Source of the DNA: Hoylesella timonensis S9-PR14
GTDB lineage: Bacteria; Bacteroidota; Bacteroidia; Bacteroidales; Bacteroidaceae
NCBI RefSeq assembly: GCF_000762405.1
Contig: NZ_JRPQ01000279.1
Span: 836-64,835, forward strand
DNA: 64,000 bases
Reading direction: 5' to 3'
Shown here: piece by piece, positions 54,426 through 63,505 of the stretch
Numbering within the stretch: the stretch's first letter is position 1
Layout: each line of letters starts with the position of its first letter
The notes under the pieces: model-generated
Told to the model about the DNA's origin: nothing
The model's input: only the letters and a program-made list of their open reading frames with translations
Databases searched by the model: none
Position numbers and translations under genes: made by a program

Positions 54426-54503
54426 AATTTAACATAAGGTTATTAGGTGTGTTCATTATAAGGCTTATTTTCAAGAAAGATATTGTGCGTAATTGAATAA
54501 CTG

Positions 54504-55412
54504 TCATACTGTCTCGTCTCGATATATTTTTGGTGTAGTGCCTGTGATACGCTTAAAATATTTGCAGAAGAAACTTTCATTAGGAAATCCAAGTTCATAA
54601 GAGATTTGAGCTATTTGTTTGTCGCTGTGACGTAACATAACTTTGATGCGTTGAATAGTAGAGCGGTCTATCCACTCCTTTGCAGTGATACCACTTACTT
54701 GTTTGACGACAGTTCCCAAATAACGTTGTGTAAGGTTCATGCACGATGCGTAATACGATAGTTTACGTTTTATTCCATTAGATTGATTGACGAGTAGAAT
54801 AAACGTTTGGAAAATCTTTTTTTCTCGCTTTTCCGTCCTGTTGTTTTCTTTGCTATATGCACTGATGATATATTGTACATGGTGGAGGATACAGCTCATG
54901 AGGTCTGAAACCATTTTACAATCATCACCATAAAGATGTGCCGTATTCCAAAGAAGGTTGAATAATTGGAAGAAAATCTTTAAATCTTTAGAATCAGGCT
55001 TTAGAACGATTTCGCTCATCTGATTTATAAGAAAAGTGGGTAATGGTTCTTTGTGCCAAATAGCCAGTTGCTCAGAGTTCAGCATTAAGCCCATTAAATT
55101 AAAGTTTGGACTTACTTTTGTCAATTCAAGTATGGTATTAGGCGTTAAACAAACAATGTTGCCTTTGGTTAAATGATAATGACGCAAATTAATAATTCCT
55201 TCTATTTCACCTTCTTTGATGTAACCCAAGCGAATGTCAGAAAATTGGAGGAGATTATTAGCAAATCCTGATTTCTTTAGTGCAGGGATAACATTTTTAA
55301 CCATGGCGAATGTTCGACCTGTATAGGGAGGTTGTGAGGATGAGTCAACATGGTTTTTGAGTATATCTTCAAAATTGTCAAAACTGATATGATGCGGTTG
55401 TTTGAGTTTCAT
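54504..55412 (-). CDS. AraC-family transcriptional regulator
   Basis: A 302-aa regulator. A cupin-like N-terminal sensor domain (LGYIKEGEIEGIINLRHYHL and VCLTPNTILELTKVSPNF) is followed by the C-terminal double helix-turn-helix (~205-300): YYASCMNLTQRYLGTVVKQV with AKEWIDRST, then QIAQISYELGFPNESFFCKY and FKRITGTTPKIYR, the AraC signature. It is divergent from the efflux operon at 55570, with overlapping promoter regions, so it is the probable regulator. The inducer is unknown. Confidence 0.92.
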   Translation of the reverse strand: MKLKQPHHISFDNFEDILKNHVDSSSQPPYTGRTFAMVKNVIPALKKSGFANNLLQFSDIRLGYIKEGEIEGIINLRHYHLTKGNIVCLTPNTILELTKVSPNFNLMGLMLNSEQLAIWHKEPLPTFLINQMSEIVLKPDSKDLKIFFQLFNLLWNTAHLYGDDCKMVSDLMSCILHHVQYIISAYSKENNRTEKREKKIFQTFILLVNQSNGIKRKLSYYASCMNLTQRYLGTVVKQVSGITAKEWIDRSTIQRIKVMLRHSDKQIAQISYELGFPNESFFCKYFKRITGTTPKIYRDETV

Positions 55413-55433
55413 CTTTTAAATATAAATATGACA

Positions 55434-55441
55434 CAAAGATA
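55434..55441 (-). promoter_or_regulatory. Promoter -7 element of the AraC-family gene
   Basis: On the minus strand the bases read TATCTTTG, 22 bases before the regulator start codon. Confidence 0.55.
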
Positions 55442-55538
55442 ATAATAATAACCTATTTTACCATGTTTATTTATAATAACTGTACAAAAAGGACATAATT
55501 TAAACCTGATAGGTAAGCATTATCAACTGTTTTATATG

Positions 55539-55546
55539 TAATTTTG
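55539..55546 (+). promoter_or_regulatory. Promoter -7 element of the efflux operon
   Basis: TAATTTTG fits TAnnTTTG, 24 bases before the TolC gene start. The 100 bases between this and the AraC promoter are the likely operator region. Confidence 0.55.
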
Positions 55547-55569
55547 CAATCAATAAAAGTAAGTCAAAG

Positions 55570-56817
55570 ATGAAAAGGAAAATTTTAGTCTTTATTTTAT
55601 CTATTCTGATTTCTCCATGTTTAGCACAATTGGATATCGACCAGTGTCATGACATGGCACGACAGCAATACCCACTCATTAAGCAATATGGTCTGCTTGA
55701 AAAGAGTGAAGCATATACATTATCTAATGCGATGAAAGCCTTTTTACCAGAAGTAAAATTCAGTTTTGGTGCCAATGGTTTTACCGATCCTACCAACTCA
55801 TCGCCCAAGACAGATGCTATGGGGATGGGAGATATGAAGAATTACCTGCTGAATGGAAGTATTCAAATCAGCGAATTGATTTATGACGGAGGTGCTATTT
55901 CAGCACAAAGAAAACTCATAAAGGCTCAAGCAGAGGCAGATAAGAAACAATTGGATGTGCGCTTGTACGAAATTAACCAGCGTGTCAATCAATTGTATTT
56001 TGGCATTTTGATGATAGATGAACAAAGCAAACAGTTGAAGTTGTTGCAAAACGATTTGACTTTAAGTTTGAATACGGTTCAGTCCTTGATGAATGGAGGA
56101 CTTGCTAATCAGTCGGATGTGGATGCAGTAAAGGTAGAACAGTTGCGGGCAGCTCAACAGGAAAGTAGCTTGCGCACATCTCGGAAATCCTATATCCAGA
56201 TGCTTGGTTTGTTTATTGGTAAAGCTCTTGATGAGAAAACGACATTGGAAAAGCCAGTCCCGCTACCTATTTCCAAGTCTCAAGGTGTGCTGCGTCCTGA
56301 ACTATCTTATTATGCGGCACAGCAAAACTTGCTCGATACACAGCGAAAGTCGTTGACCGCTCGTCTCTTACCTCAATTAAGTGCTTTTGCGATGGGCATG
56401 TATCACAACAAAGTATTGGATATGATGAAACCTGCAATGTTGGCTGGAGGTATTACGCTCTCTTGGAAAATCTCTCCTTTCTATACGCGTAAGAATGATT
56501 TGAGAAGCATAGAGACCAAGAAGTCTATGATTGATCAAGAGCGTGAAACCTTCTTATTCAATATTCATCTACAAAATGAAAAAGAGCAAAGTGTTGTCGA
56601 AGATTTGCGTGAAAAACTCAATCAGGATGATGAAATCATCCGTTTGCGCGAAAATATTCATAACGTATCCGTCACAAAGGTTCAAAATGGCATTCAAACC
56701 ATCAATGAAATGTTGCGTGATGTGAATGCTGTGAATGAGGCACGTCAGCAAAAAAGCATCCATGAAATCCAACTCTTAGAGGCTATGTATCAGCTCAAAA
56801 ACATCAATAACAATTAA
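55570..56817 (+). CDS. TolC-family outer-membrane efflux protein
   Basis: A 415-aa outer-membrane channel subunit of a tripartite efflux system. The signal peptide (MKRKILVFILSILISPCLA) is followed by DIDQCHDMARQQYPLIKQYG. Long helical hairpins (SAQRKLIKAQAEADKKQLDV; GGLANQSDVDAVKVEQLRAA) form the periplasmic barrel, with strand segments between (SGSIQISELIYDGG-type). Glu/Gln-rich helices (EKEQSVVEDLREKLNQDDEI) end the protein. It is the first gene of the operon; the fusion-protein gene starts 1 base after its stop. Confidence 0.9.
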   Translation: MKRKILVFILSILISPCLAQLDIDQCHDMARQQYPLIKQYGLLEKSEAYTLSNAMKAFLPEVKFSFGANGFTDPTNSSPKTDAMGMGDMKNYLLNGSIQISELIYDGGAISAQRKLIKAQAEADKKQLDVRLYEINQRVNQLYFGILMIDEQSKQLKLLQNDLTLSLNTVQSLMNGGLANQSDVDAVKVEQLRAAQQESSLRTSRKSYIQMLGLFIGKALDEKTTLEKPVPLPISKSQGVLRPELSYYAAQQNLLDTQRKSLTARLLPQLSAFAMGMYHNKVLDMMKPAMLAGGITLSWKISPFYTRKNDLRSIETKKSMIDQERETFLFNIHLQNEKEQSVVEDLREKLNQDDEIIRLRENIHNVSVTKVQNGIQTINEMLRDVNAVNEARQQKSIHEIQLLEAMYQLKNINNN

Positions 56818-56818
56818 T

Positions 56819-57712
56819 ATGAAAAAGATAGGCTTAACCCTCTTCAGCATCGTGGCACTCTTGTCAGGATGTTCTTCGAACGAACATCCATACGATGCGA
56901 CAGGAATATTTGAAGCAACTGAAATCATCGTTTCCGCTGAACAAAATGGCAAATTACTCTTTTTGAATGTTCAGGAAGGAACGATGGTGGAAGCGAATCA
57001 GCAAGTAGGATTGATTGATACAGTTCAGTTGGCATTGAAAGCTCGCCAAGTAGGGGCAACTACGGCATCTATAGCGAATCAGAAACCAAATGTCAACAAG
57101 CAGATTGCAGCACTACAGCAACAATTACAGACTGCGGAAAAAGAGCAAAAACGTTTCGAAGAGTTAGTGAACAGTGGTGCAGCAAATCGTAAACAACTCG
57201 ATGATGCCACATCGGCTGTAAATGTGTTGAGGCGACAAATAGAGGCTCAAAGAACGGCATTGCACAGTGACAGACGTGCACTCAATTCCCAAATGAATGC
57301 CAACGATATCCAAAAGCGTCAGGTTTTAGACCAGTTAGCGAAGTGTCATATTACGTCGCCCATTTCAGGAACCGTCTTGGAGAAGTATGCCGAGCAAGGT
57401 GAGTTCGCCTCCATAGGAAAACCATTGTTTAAGGTGGCTGATATGACTAATATCATTCTTCGGGCTTACGTAACCAATCAACAGTTGCAGCAAGTGAAGA
57501 TAGGGCAGCAGGTTCAGGTTTTTAGCGATTACGGCAATGAGCAACGTGAGACTTACCAAGGCAAAGTGGTGTGGATCTCACCTCGTTCTGAATTTACTCC
57601 TAAAACCATATTGACTGATGATGAACGTGCCGATCAAGTGTATGCCGTCAAGGTAGCCGTAAAAAATAATGGCAGAATTAAGATTGGTATGTATGGAGGC
57701 ATGAAGCTTTAG
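56819..57712 (+). CDS. HlyD-family membrane fusion protein (efflux adaptor)
   Basis: A 297-aa periplasmic adaptor anchored by a lipobox (LFSIVALLSGC). The lipoyl-like half-motifs are EATEIIVSAEQNGKLLFLNV followed by QEGTMVEANQ, and LAKCHITSPISGTVLEKYAE. A coiled-coil hairpin (~85-170, with EKEQKRFEELVNSGAANRKQ) spans between them. The beta-barrel domain ends at IKIGMYGGMKL. It connects the TolC channel to the ABC-2 pump. Gene order and size match YbhG-type adaptors. Confidence 0.92.
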   Translation: MKKIGLTLFSIVALLSGCSSNEHPYDATGIFEATEIIVSAEQNGKLLFLNVQEGTMVEANQQVGLIDTVQLALKARQVGATTASIANQKPNVNKQIAALQQQLQTAEKEQKRFEELVNSGAANRKQLDDATSAVNVLRRQIEAQRTALHSDRRALNSQMNANDIQKRQVLDQLAKCHITSPISGTVLEKYAEQGEFASIGKPLFKVADMTNIILRAYVTNQQLQQVKIGQQVQVFSDYGNEQRETYQGKVVWISPRSEFTPKTILTDDERADQVYAVKVAVKNNGRIKIGMYGGMKL

Positions 57713-57717
57713 TTGTG

Positions 57718-59187
57718 ATGAACGCTATTGAAGTAAACCACGTCAGCAAACAATATGGTCGTGTCCAGGCGCTTGATGATGTTTCTATCACGGTCAATCA
57801 AGGCGAAATCTTTGGTTTGATAGGTCCAGATGGAGCTGGCAAGACCTCACTTTTTCGTATCATGGCAACGCTCCTGTTGCCCGATGCGGGTACAGTGAGT
57901 ATTGACGGTTGCGATGTGGTGCAACAATATAAAACCATAAGGCAGTGTGTGGGTTATATGCCAGGGAAATTTTCGCTGTATCAAGATTTAACCGTAGAGG
58001 AGAATTTAAAGTTCTTTGCTGACTTATTTGGTACTACAGTCGAAGAGGGATACGAAAGTGTCAAGGCAATCTATTCACAGATAGAGCCTTTCAAACATCG
58101 AAAGGCAGGTGCATTGTCGGGCGGAATGAAGCAAAAGTTGGCACTTTCGTGTGCCTTAATTCATCAACCTCGAGTGCTCTTCCTCGACGAACCCACAACA
58201 GGAGTAGACCCCGTATCACGCAAAGAGTTGTGGGAGATGTTGAAAACGTTGAAACAAAGAAACATCACGATTGTAGCTGCTACGCCTTATTTGGATGAAA
58301 TTAAGTGTTGCGAACGGGTAGCCTTCTTAGATGAAGGGAAGGTGAGAGCAGTAGATACTGCCGAAAACATCCTCACCCAATTTGCCGATGTGTTCAATCC
58401 CAAAGGATTACAACACCAACAATCGGCTGCTGATGCAGCAACTTCTGATATAGAAGAAGTGATAACAGTCAGCCATTTAGTCAAGGCTTTTGGAAATTTC
58501 CGCGCCGTTGATGACATCTCTTTCAGTGTTCGTCGTGGCGAAATCTTTGGTTTTTTAGGAGCGAATGGAGCTGGTAAGACAACCGCCATGCACATGTTAA
58601 CAGGACTCAACAAACCCACCAGTGGTACAGGAACAGTGGCAGGGTATGATATACGGAAGCAATCTGAAGAAATCAAAAAGCACATTGGTTATATGAGTCA
58701 ACGATTCTCGTTGTATGAGGATATGACAGTGGCACAGAATATCAAGCTTTTTGGAGGAATTTATGGAATGCCACCACAGCTCATCGAACGTAAGTTGGAT
58801 GATTTGTTGCAGCGATTAAATTTTACAGCACATCGCAACTCATTGGTAGCATCCTTACCTTTGGGGTGGAAACAGAAGATTGCTTTTTCGGTAAGTATCT
58901 TCCACGAGCCCGAAGTGGTGTTTTTAGATGAGCCTACAGGTGGGGTAGATCCTGCAACACGGCGGCAGTTTTGGGAGTTGATATACGATGCTTCGGCAAG
59001 AGGAATCACCGTATTCGTCACCACTCATTATATGGATGAAGCGGAATATTGTGACCGAATATCCATCATGGTAGACGGAAAAATTCGTGCTATGGGTACT
59101 CCCAAAGAGTTAAAACAGACCTATCAACTTGAGAGTATGGACGAAGTGTTTACCCTTTTAGCGCGTGAAGCTACCCGTGGGGAATAA
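57718..59187 (+). CDS. ABC transporter ATPase, two fused nucleotide-binding domains
   Basis: A 489-aa protein with two ABC cassettes (YbhF-like), which powers the ABC-2 permeases. The first has GLIGPDGAGKTSLFRI (Walker A), LSGGMKQKLALSCAL (signature) and VLFLDEPTTGVDP (Walker B). The second has GFLGANGAGKTTAMHML, VVFLDEPTGGVDP and TTHYMDEAEYCDR. Its signature is degenerate (SLPLGWKQKIAFS in place of LSGGxxQ), which also occurs in YbhF-type proteins. The start ATG at 57718 is preferred over a GTG 3 bases upstream. The adaptor gene ends 5 bases before. Confidence 0.93.
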   Translation: MNAIEVNHVSKQYGRVQALDDVSITVNQGEIFGLIGPDGAGKTSLFRIMATLLLPDAGTVSIDGCDVVQQYKTIRQCVGYMPGKFSLYQDLTVEENLKFFADLFGTTVEEGYESVKAIYSQIEPFKHRKAGALSGGMKQKLALSCALIHQPRVLFLDEPTTGVDPVSRKELWEMLKTLKQRNITIVAATPYLDEIKCCERVAFLDEGKVRAVDTAENILTQFADVFNPKGLQHQQSAADAATSDIEEVITVSHLVKAFGNFRAVDDISFSVRRGEIFGFLGANGAGKTTAMHMLTGLNKPTSGTGTVAGYDIRKQSEEIKKHIGYMSQRFSLYEDMTVAQNIKLFGGIYGMPPQLIERKLDDLLQRLNFTAHRNSLVASLPLGWKQKIAFSVSIFHEPEVVFLDEPTGGVDPATRRQFWELIYDASARGITVFVTTHYMDEAEYCDRISIMVDGKIRAMGTPKELKQTYQLESMDEVFTLLAREATRGE

Positions 59188-59205
59188 CGTAATGGGAAAG
59201 ACATC

Positions 59206-60300
59206 ATGAATCAATTTATATCATTTGTCATCAAAGAGACCAAACACATTGTGCGTGATCGCCGCACAATGCTCATCTTGTTTGGTACGCCTGTTGTTAT
59301 GATGCTTATTTTTGGTTTTGCCATTACTACTGATATTCGTAATGTAAAGGTGACCGTGGTTACGGCTGTGATGAATCCACGTATTCAGCAGGTGGTTCAA
59401 CGCATCGATGCTTCAGAATATTTTGTGGTGACACAAACGGTGAGTAGCACACAGGAAGCCAAACAACTCTTAGCCGACCATCAATCAGACATGGCGATTG
59501 TGTTCTCAAATGATTTTGCCAATGAGCGATACAGTGAGCAAGCAAGTGTCCAGTTTTTAGTAGATTATACCGATCCCAACATGGCTGAACAGCGCGTTTC
59601 TTATATTCAGCAGATAATCATGGACGAGTTGCGTAGTCAGCAAACAGCTCAGCAACAAGCGATAGCTAACACCAAGCTGCTCTATAATCCGCAAATGAAG
59701 AGTGCCTACAACTTTGTACCTGGTATCATGGGAATGCTTTTGATGTTGATATGTGCAATGATGACCTCGGTGAGTATTGTACGTGAAAAGGAAAGAGGAA
59801 CGATGGAAGTACTTTTGGTATCGCCAGTCAAGCCATTGTATATTATGATTGCCAAGACGGTTCCATATTTTGTGCTTTCCATCTTTATTCTCATTAGTAT
59901 TTTACTCATTTCAAAGTTTATCCTGGCTGTACCCATAGAGGGTAGCGTCATCACCATTTTGGCAGTTTCGCTGTTGTATATTGTTTTGGCATTGGCATTG
60001 GGTATGCTTATTAGTGTTGTATCCCAAACACAGGTGGTAGCCCTATTGATATCGGGAATGCTACTGATTATGCCGAGTACCATGCTCTCTGGAATGATTT
60101 ATCCCATTGAGAGTATGCCCACCGTTATTCAATATATCTCAACGATTGTTCCCACCCGTTGGTATGTGTCGGCTATCAAAAAAGTGATGATTATGGGTGT
60201 TGGAGTGAACATGATTTACGAGGAACTCATCATCATGTTAGGAATGACTTTATTGTTTTTAGGCATTGCCTTGAAAAAGTTTAAAATCAGGTTGTCATGA
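59206..60300 (+). CDS. ABC-2 type permease (first subunit)
   Basis: A 364-aa inner-membrane permease of the YbhS/YhiH type. An N-terminal transmembrane helix (TMLILFGTPVVMMLIFGFAI) is followed by a large periplasmic domain (~45-180) and five more helices (YNFVPGIMGMLLMLICAMMT; PYFVLSIFILISILLISKFI; ISVVSQTQVVALLISGMLLI and so on). The cytoplasmic coupling motif SIVREKERGTMEVLLVSPVK is present. The start codon of the next permease overlaps its stop (ATGA), so both subunits are made together. Confidence 0.92.
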   Translation: MNQFISFVIKETKHIVRDRRTMLILFGTPVVMMLIFGFAITTDIRNVKVTVVTAVMNPRIQQVVQRIDASEYFVVTQTVSSTQEAKQLLADHQSDMAIVFSNDFANERYSEQASVQFLVDYTDPNMAEQRVSYIQQIIMDELRSQQTAQQQAIANTKLLYNPQMKSAYNFVPGIMGMLLMLICAMMTSVSIVREKERGTMEVLLVSPVKPLYIMIAKTVPYFVLSIFILISILLISKFILAVPIEGSVITILAVSLLYIVLALALGMLISVVSQTQVVALLISGMLLIMPSTMLSGMIYPIESMPTVIQYISTIVPTRWYVSAIKKVMIMGVGVNMIYEELIIMLGMTLLFLGIALKKFKIRLS

Positions 60301-61385
60301 CACTGCGTTATCTTATACAGAAAGAGTTTATCCAAATTCGGAACAATCCATTTATTCCGAAGCTCATCTTATTCTTTCCTATTGCCATTATGCTTATCTT
60401 TCCATGGATAACCAATTTGGAAGTGAAGAATATCTACATCTCTGTGGTAGATAATGATCACAGCACATTGTCTCAACGTTTAGTTCAACGCTTGCAAGCT
60501 TCACCTTACTTTAAGTTTACAGGTACAGCTCCAACATATCCTATTGCCTTACAGCAGATTGAACGCAATGATGCCGATATAGTATTAGTCATTCCTCCCA
60601 ACTACGAACGAAATCAGGTGATTGGAAATCCGCAGCCAGTTCTCATTGCAGCGAATGCCGTGAATGGGACAAAAGGTGGTATGGGTTCGTCTTATGTAGC
60701 CAACATCGTAAATCAAAATTTGCAGGACTTACAAATCAAGCCAATGAAGTCACCCTTTTCGACTTTGGCTTTGTTCAATCCACATAAAAATTACAAACTT
60801 TTTATGATACCCGCTCTGATGACACTGGTGCTCATTATGCTTTGTGGATTTCTATTGGCTTTGAATATTGTGAGTGAGAAAGAGAAGGGAACGATTGAAC
60901 AAATGAATGTTACGCCTGTAAGTAAATTGCAATTCATCTTGTCCAAGATGATTCCTTATTGGTTCATCTCCATGTTTGTTCTTACAGAGTGTATTTTGTT
61001 AGCATGGATGGTTTACGGCATTTATCCAGCTGGAAATATCAGTTTGATTTATCTCTTGTCCATGATGATGGCGCTAATATTTAGCGGAATCGGTCTGATT
61101 ATCTCTAATTACAGTGACGCAATGCAAGAGGCCATGTTCGTGATGTTCTTCATCATTATGTTTGTCATGTTGCTCAGTGGTTTGTTTACTCCCGTGTCGA
61201 GTATGCCCGATTGGGCACGCAGCGTGACTATCATCAACCCAGTTACCTATTATATTGACGGGATGCGAACCGTCTTTATTAGGGGAGGCAACTTTGCAGG
61301 GATAGCAGAAAATATGTTCATCTTAATGATTTTTGCCGTTGTTATAGATGTGTGGGCGGTGATAAGCTATAAAAAGATAAATTAG
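60297..61385 (+). CDS. ABC-2 type permease (second subunit)
   Basis: A 362-aa partner of the preceding permease (YbhR-like). It has the same layout: an N-terminal helix (KLILFFPIAIMLIFPWITNL), a periplasmic domain (~45-165), then five helices starting MIPALMTLVLIMLCGFLLAL and ending FILMIFAVVIDVWAVIS. The coupling motif NIVSEKEKGTIEQMNVTPVS is present. It overlaps the first permease gene by 4 bases and ends the operon. The exported substrate, whether drugs, bile salts or lipids, cannot be told from sequence. Confidence 0.92.
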   Translation: MTLRYLIQKEFIQIRNNPFIPKLILFFPIAIMLIFPWITNLEVKNIYISVVDNDHSTLSQRLVQRLQASPYFKFTGTAPTYPIALQQIERNDADIVLVIPPNYERNQVIGNPQPVLIAANAVNGTKGGMGSSYVANIVNQNLQDLQIKPMKSPFSTLALFNPHKNYKLFMIPALMTLVLIMLCGFLLALNIVSEKEKGTIEQMNVTPVSKLQFILSKMIPYWFISMFVLTECILLAWMVYGIYPAGNISLIYLLSMMMALIFSGIGLIISNYSDAMQEAMFVMFFIIMFVMLLSGLFTPVSSMPDWARSVTIINPVTYYIDGMRTVFIRGGNFAGIAENMFILMIFAVVIDVWAVISYKKIN

Positions 61386-61475
61386 CGGCGGAAGAAGAGA
61401 AACTGTTGATGTGTTGAAAGGACACAATTCCTTTCAACAAAAACAGAAGCAATGAAGTAAAATAAATGTGGAGTA

Positions 61476-61510
61476 GGGAGCGTCAGCATTAAGCCTTTGT
61501 TGACGCTCCC
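61476..61510. terminator. Hairpin between the efflux operon and nadC
   Basis: GGGAGCGTCA (61476-61485) pairs with TGACGCTCCC (61501-61510). It lies between convergent genes; no strong T-run follows on either strand. A second inverted repeat, GTTGAAAGG/CCTTTCAAC, is at 61413-61438. Confidence 0.55.
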
Positions 61511-61516
61511 ATGTGC

Positions 61517-62392
61517 TTACACTTTCAGTTTGTTGCTACCTGCAGCCTTAAAACTCATGTCTAACACTTTGACACTGTGTGTTAAGGCTCCAAAGGAAAT
61601 AAAGTCGACGCCAGCTTTTGCGTATGGTATCATGGTGTCGAAGGTAATGCCGCCACTCGATTCGGTTTCACATCTGCTGTTGACCATGGCTACCGCTTTG
61701 CGTGTATCTTCGGGCGAGAAGTTATCAAACATGATACGGTCGCATCCTTCTGTCAATGCTTCTTCCAGTTCTTGGAAGTCACGTACCTCACATTCTATTT
61801 TCATACCGTCTTTCCCGTGTTCTTTGATATACTGTTTGGCACGTGAAATGGCATTGTGTACACCACCGCAAAAGTCAATGTGGTTATCTTTCAGCAGAAT
61901 CATGTCAAACAATCCAATGCGATGATTCATACCGCCTCCAATTCTTACCGCTTCTTTTTCCAGCATTCGCATGCCTGGTGTGGTTTTGCGAGTGTCTAGT
62001 ACGCGTGTTTTAGTGCCTGCATCGATGAGTGCTTGTTGGTACTTGTGAGTCATGGTAGCAATTCCACTCATGCGTTGCAAGATATTGAGCATCAGTCGTT
62101 CTGTTTGTAGCAAGCTCTGCTCTTTGCCCTTCACGCTCATCACAATGTCGCCCGGTTTCACTGGTGCTCCGTCTTGAATATACACTTCAACGTTGAGTGT
62201 AGGGTCGAATTTATGGAATATTTGTTTGGCTATTTCTACTCCTGCAAAGATACCCTCGTCTTTGATAAGTAGTTTACTCTCGCCCATAGCAGTGGCGGGA
62301 ATACAACACAACGTGGTGTGGTCACCGTCGCCAATATCTTCGCTGAACGCCAGTTCTATAAGTTTGTCATTAAGTTGATTTACAGATAGCAT
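61517..62392 (-). CDS. nadC: Quinolinate phosphoribosyltransferase (nicotinate-nucleotide pyrophosphorylase)
   Basis: A 291-aa enzyme that converts quinolinate and PRPP to nicotinate mononucleotide, the third step of de novo NAD synthesis. Diagnostic segments are LIELAFSEDIGDGDHTTLCC (N terminus), RVLDTRKTTPGMRMLEKEAV (phosphoribosyl-binding), IGGGMNHRIGLFDMILLKDN and, near the C terminus, IMFDNFSPEDTRKAVA and GVDFISFGALTHSV. It is the last gene of the nad operon, 32 bases after nadA. Confidence 0.97.
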   Translation of the reverse strand: MLSVNQLNDKLIELAFSEDIGDGDHTTLCCIPATAMGESKLLIKDEGIFAGVEIAKQIFHKFDPTLNVEVYIQDGAPVKPGDIVMSVKGKEQSLLQTERLMLNILQRMSGIATMTHKYQQALIDAGTKTRVLDTRKTTPGMRMLEKEAVRIGGGMNHRIGLFDMILLKDNHIDFCGGVHNAISRAKQYIKEHGKDGMKIECEVRDFQELEEALTEGCDRIMFDNFSPEDTRKAVAMVNSRCETESSGGITFDTMIPYAKAGVDFISFGALTHSVKVLDMSFKAAGSNKLKV

Positions 62393-62424
62393 ATTATCGT
62401 TTTTATTCTTTTGGTTTTTATCCT

Positions 62425-63417
62425 TTACAAGCCTAATTGCTTTGATATCTCTAACATCCTGTGGATGGGTTTAATGGCTTTTTTCGCAATCTCAGGTTCA
62501 ACCTCAACGGTCGGCCATTCATATTTCAGACAATTGTACAGTTTGCGCATTGTGATGAGCTTCATATAGCTACATTCGTTGCAAGCGCAGGTACTGTCGT
62601 CGGGTGGAGCGGGGATGAAAGTCTTTTGTGGTGCCGATTTTTGCATCTCGGTCAAGATGCCACTCTCGGTAGCCACGATAAATTCTTGTGCTTTATCGTG
62701 AATACTATAATTGAGCAATGCCTTGGTACTGCCCACCTTGTCTGCCAATTTCACTACTGGTCCTTTGCATTCGGGGTGCACTAATATCTTTGCATTCGGA
62801 TGTTGAGCCTTTAATTCGAGGATGCGCTCAACAGAAAACTTTTCGTGGACGTGACAAGCACCGTCCCAAACTAGCATGTCTCTACCTGTGAGTTTGTTAA
62901 TATAGCTACCTAAATTGCGATCGGGTCCAAATATCATGGGTGTGTCTTTGGGGAACGACTCGACAATTTGCCGTGCGTTGCTACTGGTAACTACCACATC
63001 AGTCAGTGCCTTGGTGGCTGCTGTGGTGTTGACATAGCTCACCACAGTGTGGTTGGGATGTGCCTTGACAAACTTTTCGAACGCATCGGCAGGACAGCTC
63101 TCTGCCAGCGAGCACGATGCATTGAGGTCAGGAATCAAGACCTTTTTATCGGGACATAGTATTTTATTGGTTTCTCCCATAAAGTGTACACCGCACATCA
63201 CGATAATATCCGCATCGGTTGTGGCAGCTTTCTGTGCCAACGCCAAACTGTCTCCAATAAAGTCGGCTATGTCTTGCACACTTGCTTCTGTATAATAGTG
63301 TGCCATGATGAGTGCGTTCTTTTCTTTGCACATCTTCCTTATTTCAGCCTTGATGTCTGTTCCTTCTGGAATGGGTTCATCAATATAGCCCAGTTCTTGC
63401 CATTTCTTGTCTACCAT
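62425..63417 (-). CDS. nadA: Quinolinate synthase
   Basis: A 330-aa [4Fe-4S] enzyme that condenses iminoaspartate with dihydroxyacetone phosphate to make quinolinate. Cluster cysteines are in IIVMCGVHFMGETNKIL, LVHPECKGPVV and the C-terminal TCACNECSYMKL. Other family segments are LIMAHYYTEASVQDIADFIG, NASCSLAESCPADAF and VYVNTTAATKAL-like VSYVNTTAATKALTD. It is the middle gene of nadB-nadA-nadC, 88 bases downstream of nadB. Confidence 0.97.
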   Translation of the reverse strand: MVDKKWQELGYIDEPIPEGTDIKAEIRKMCKEKNALIMAHYYTEASVQDIADFIGDSLALAQKAATTDADIIVMCGVHFMGETNKILCPDKKVLIPDLNASCSLAESCPADAFEKFVKAHPNHTVVSYVNTTAATKALTDVVVTSSNARQIVESFPKDTPMIFGPDRNLGSYINKLTGRDMLVWDGACHVHEKFSVERILELKAQHPNAKILVHPECKGPVVKLADKVGSTKALLNYSIHDKAQEFIVATESGILTEMQKSAPQKTFIPAPPDDSTCACNECSYMKLITMRKLYNCLKYEWPTVEVEPEIAKKAIKPIHRMLEISKQLGL

Positions 63418-63505
63418 TTCTTTTGTATTCTTATGTTTCAGAGGTACGTTTGCTCAACGGAGTACTCTGTGTTTTGTATTTATTGATGCTTGTTTTTACG
63501 CTTGC

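Noticed and set aside
61413-61438. GTTGAAAGG/CCTTTCAAC hairpin as an intrinsic terminator of the efflux operon
   Set aside because: It is followed by A-rich and not T-rich sequence on the plus strand, so it does not fit an intrinsic terminator in that direction.
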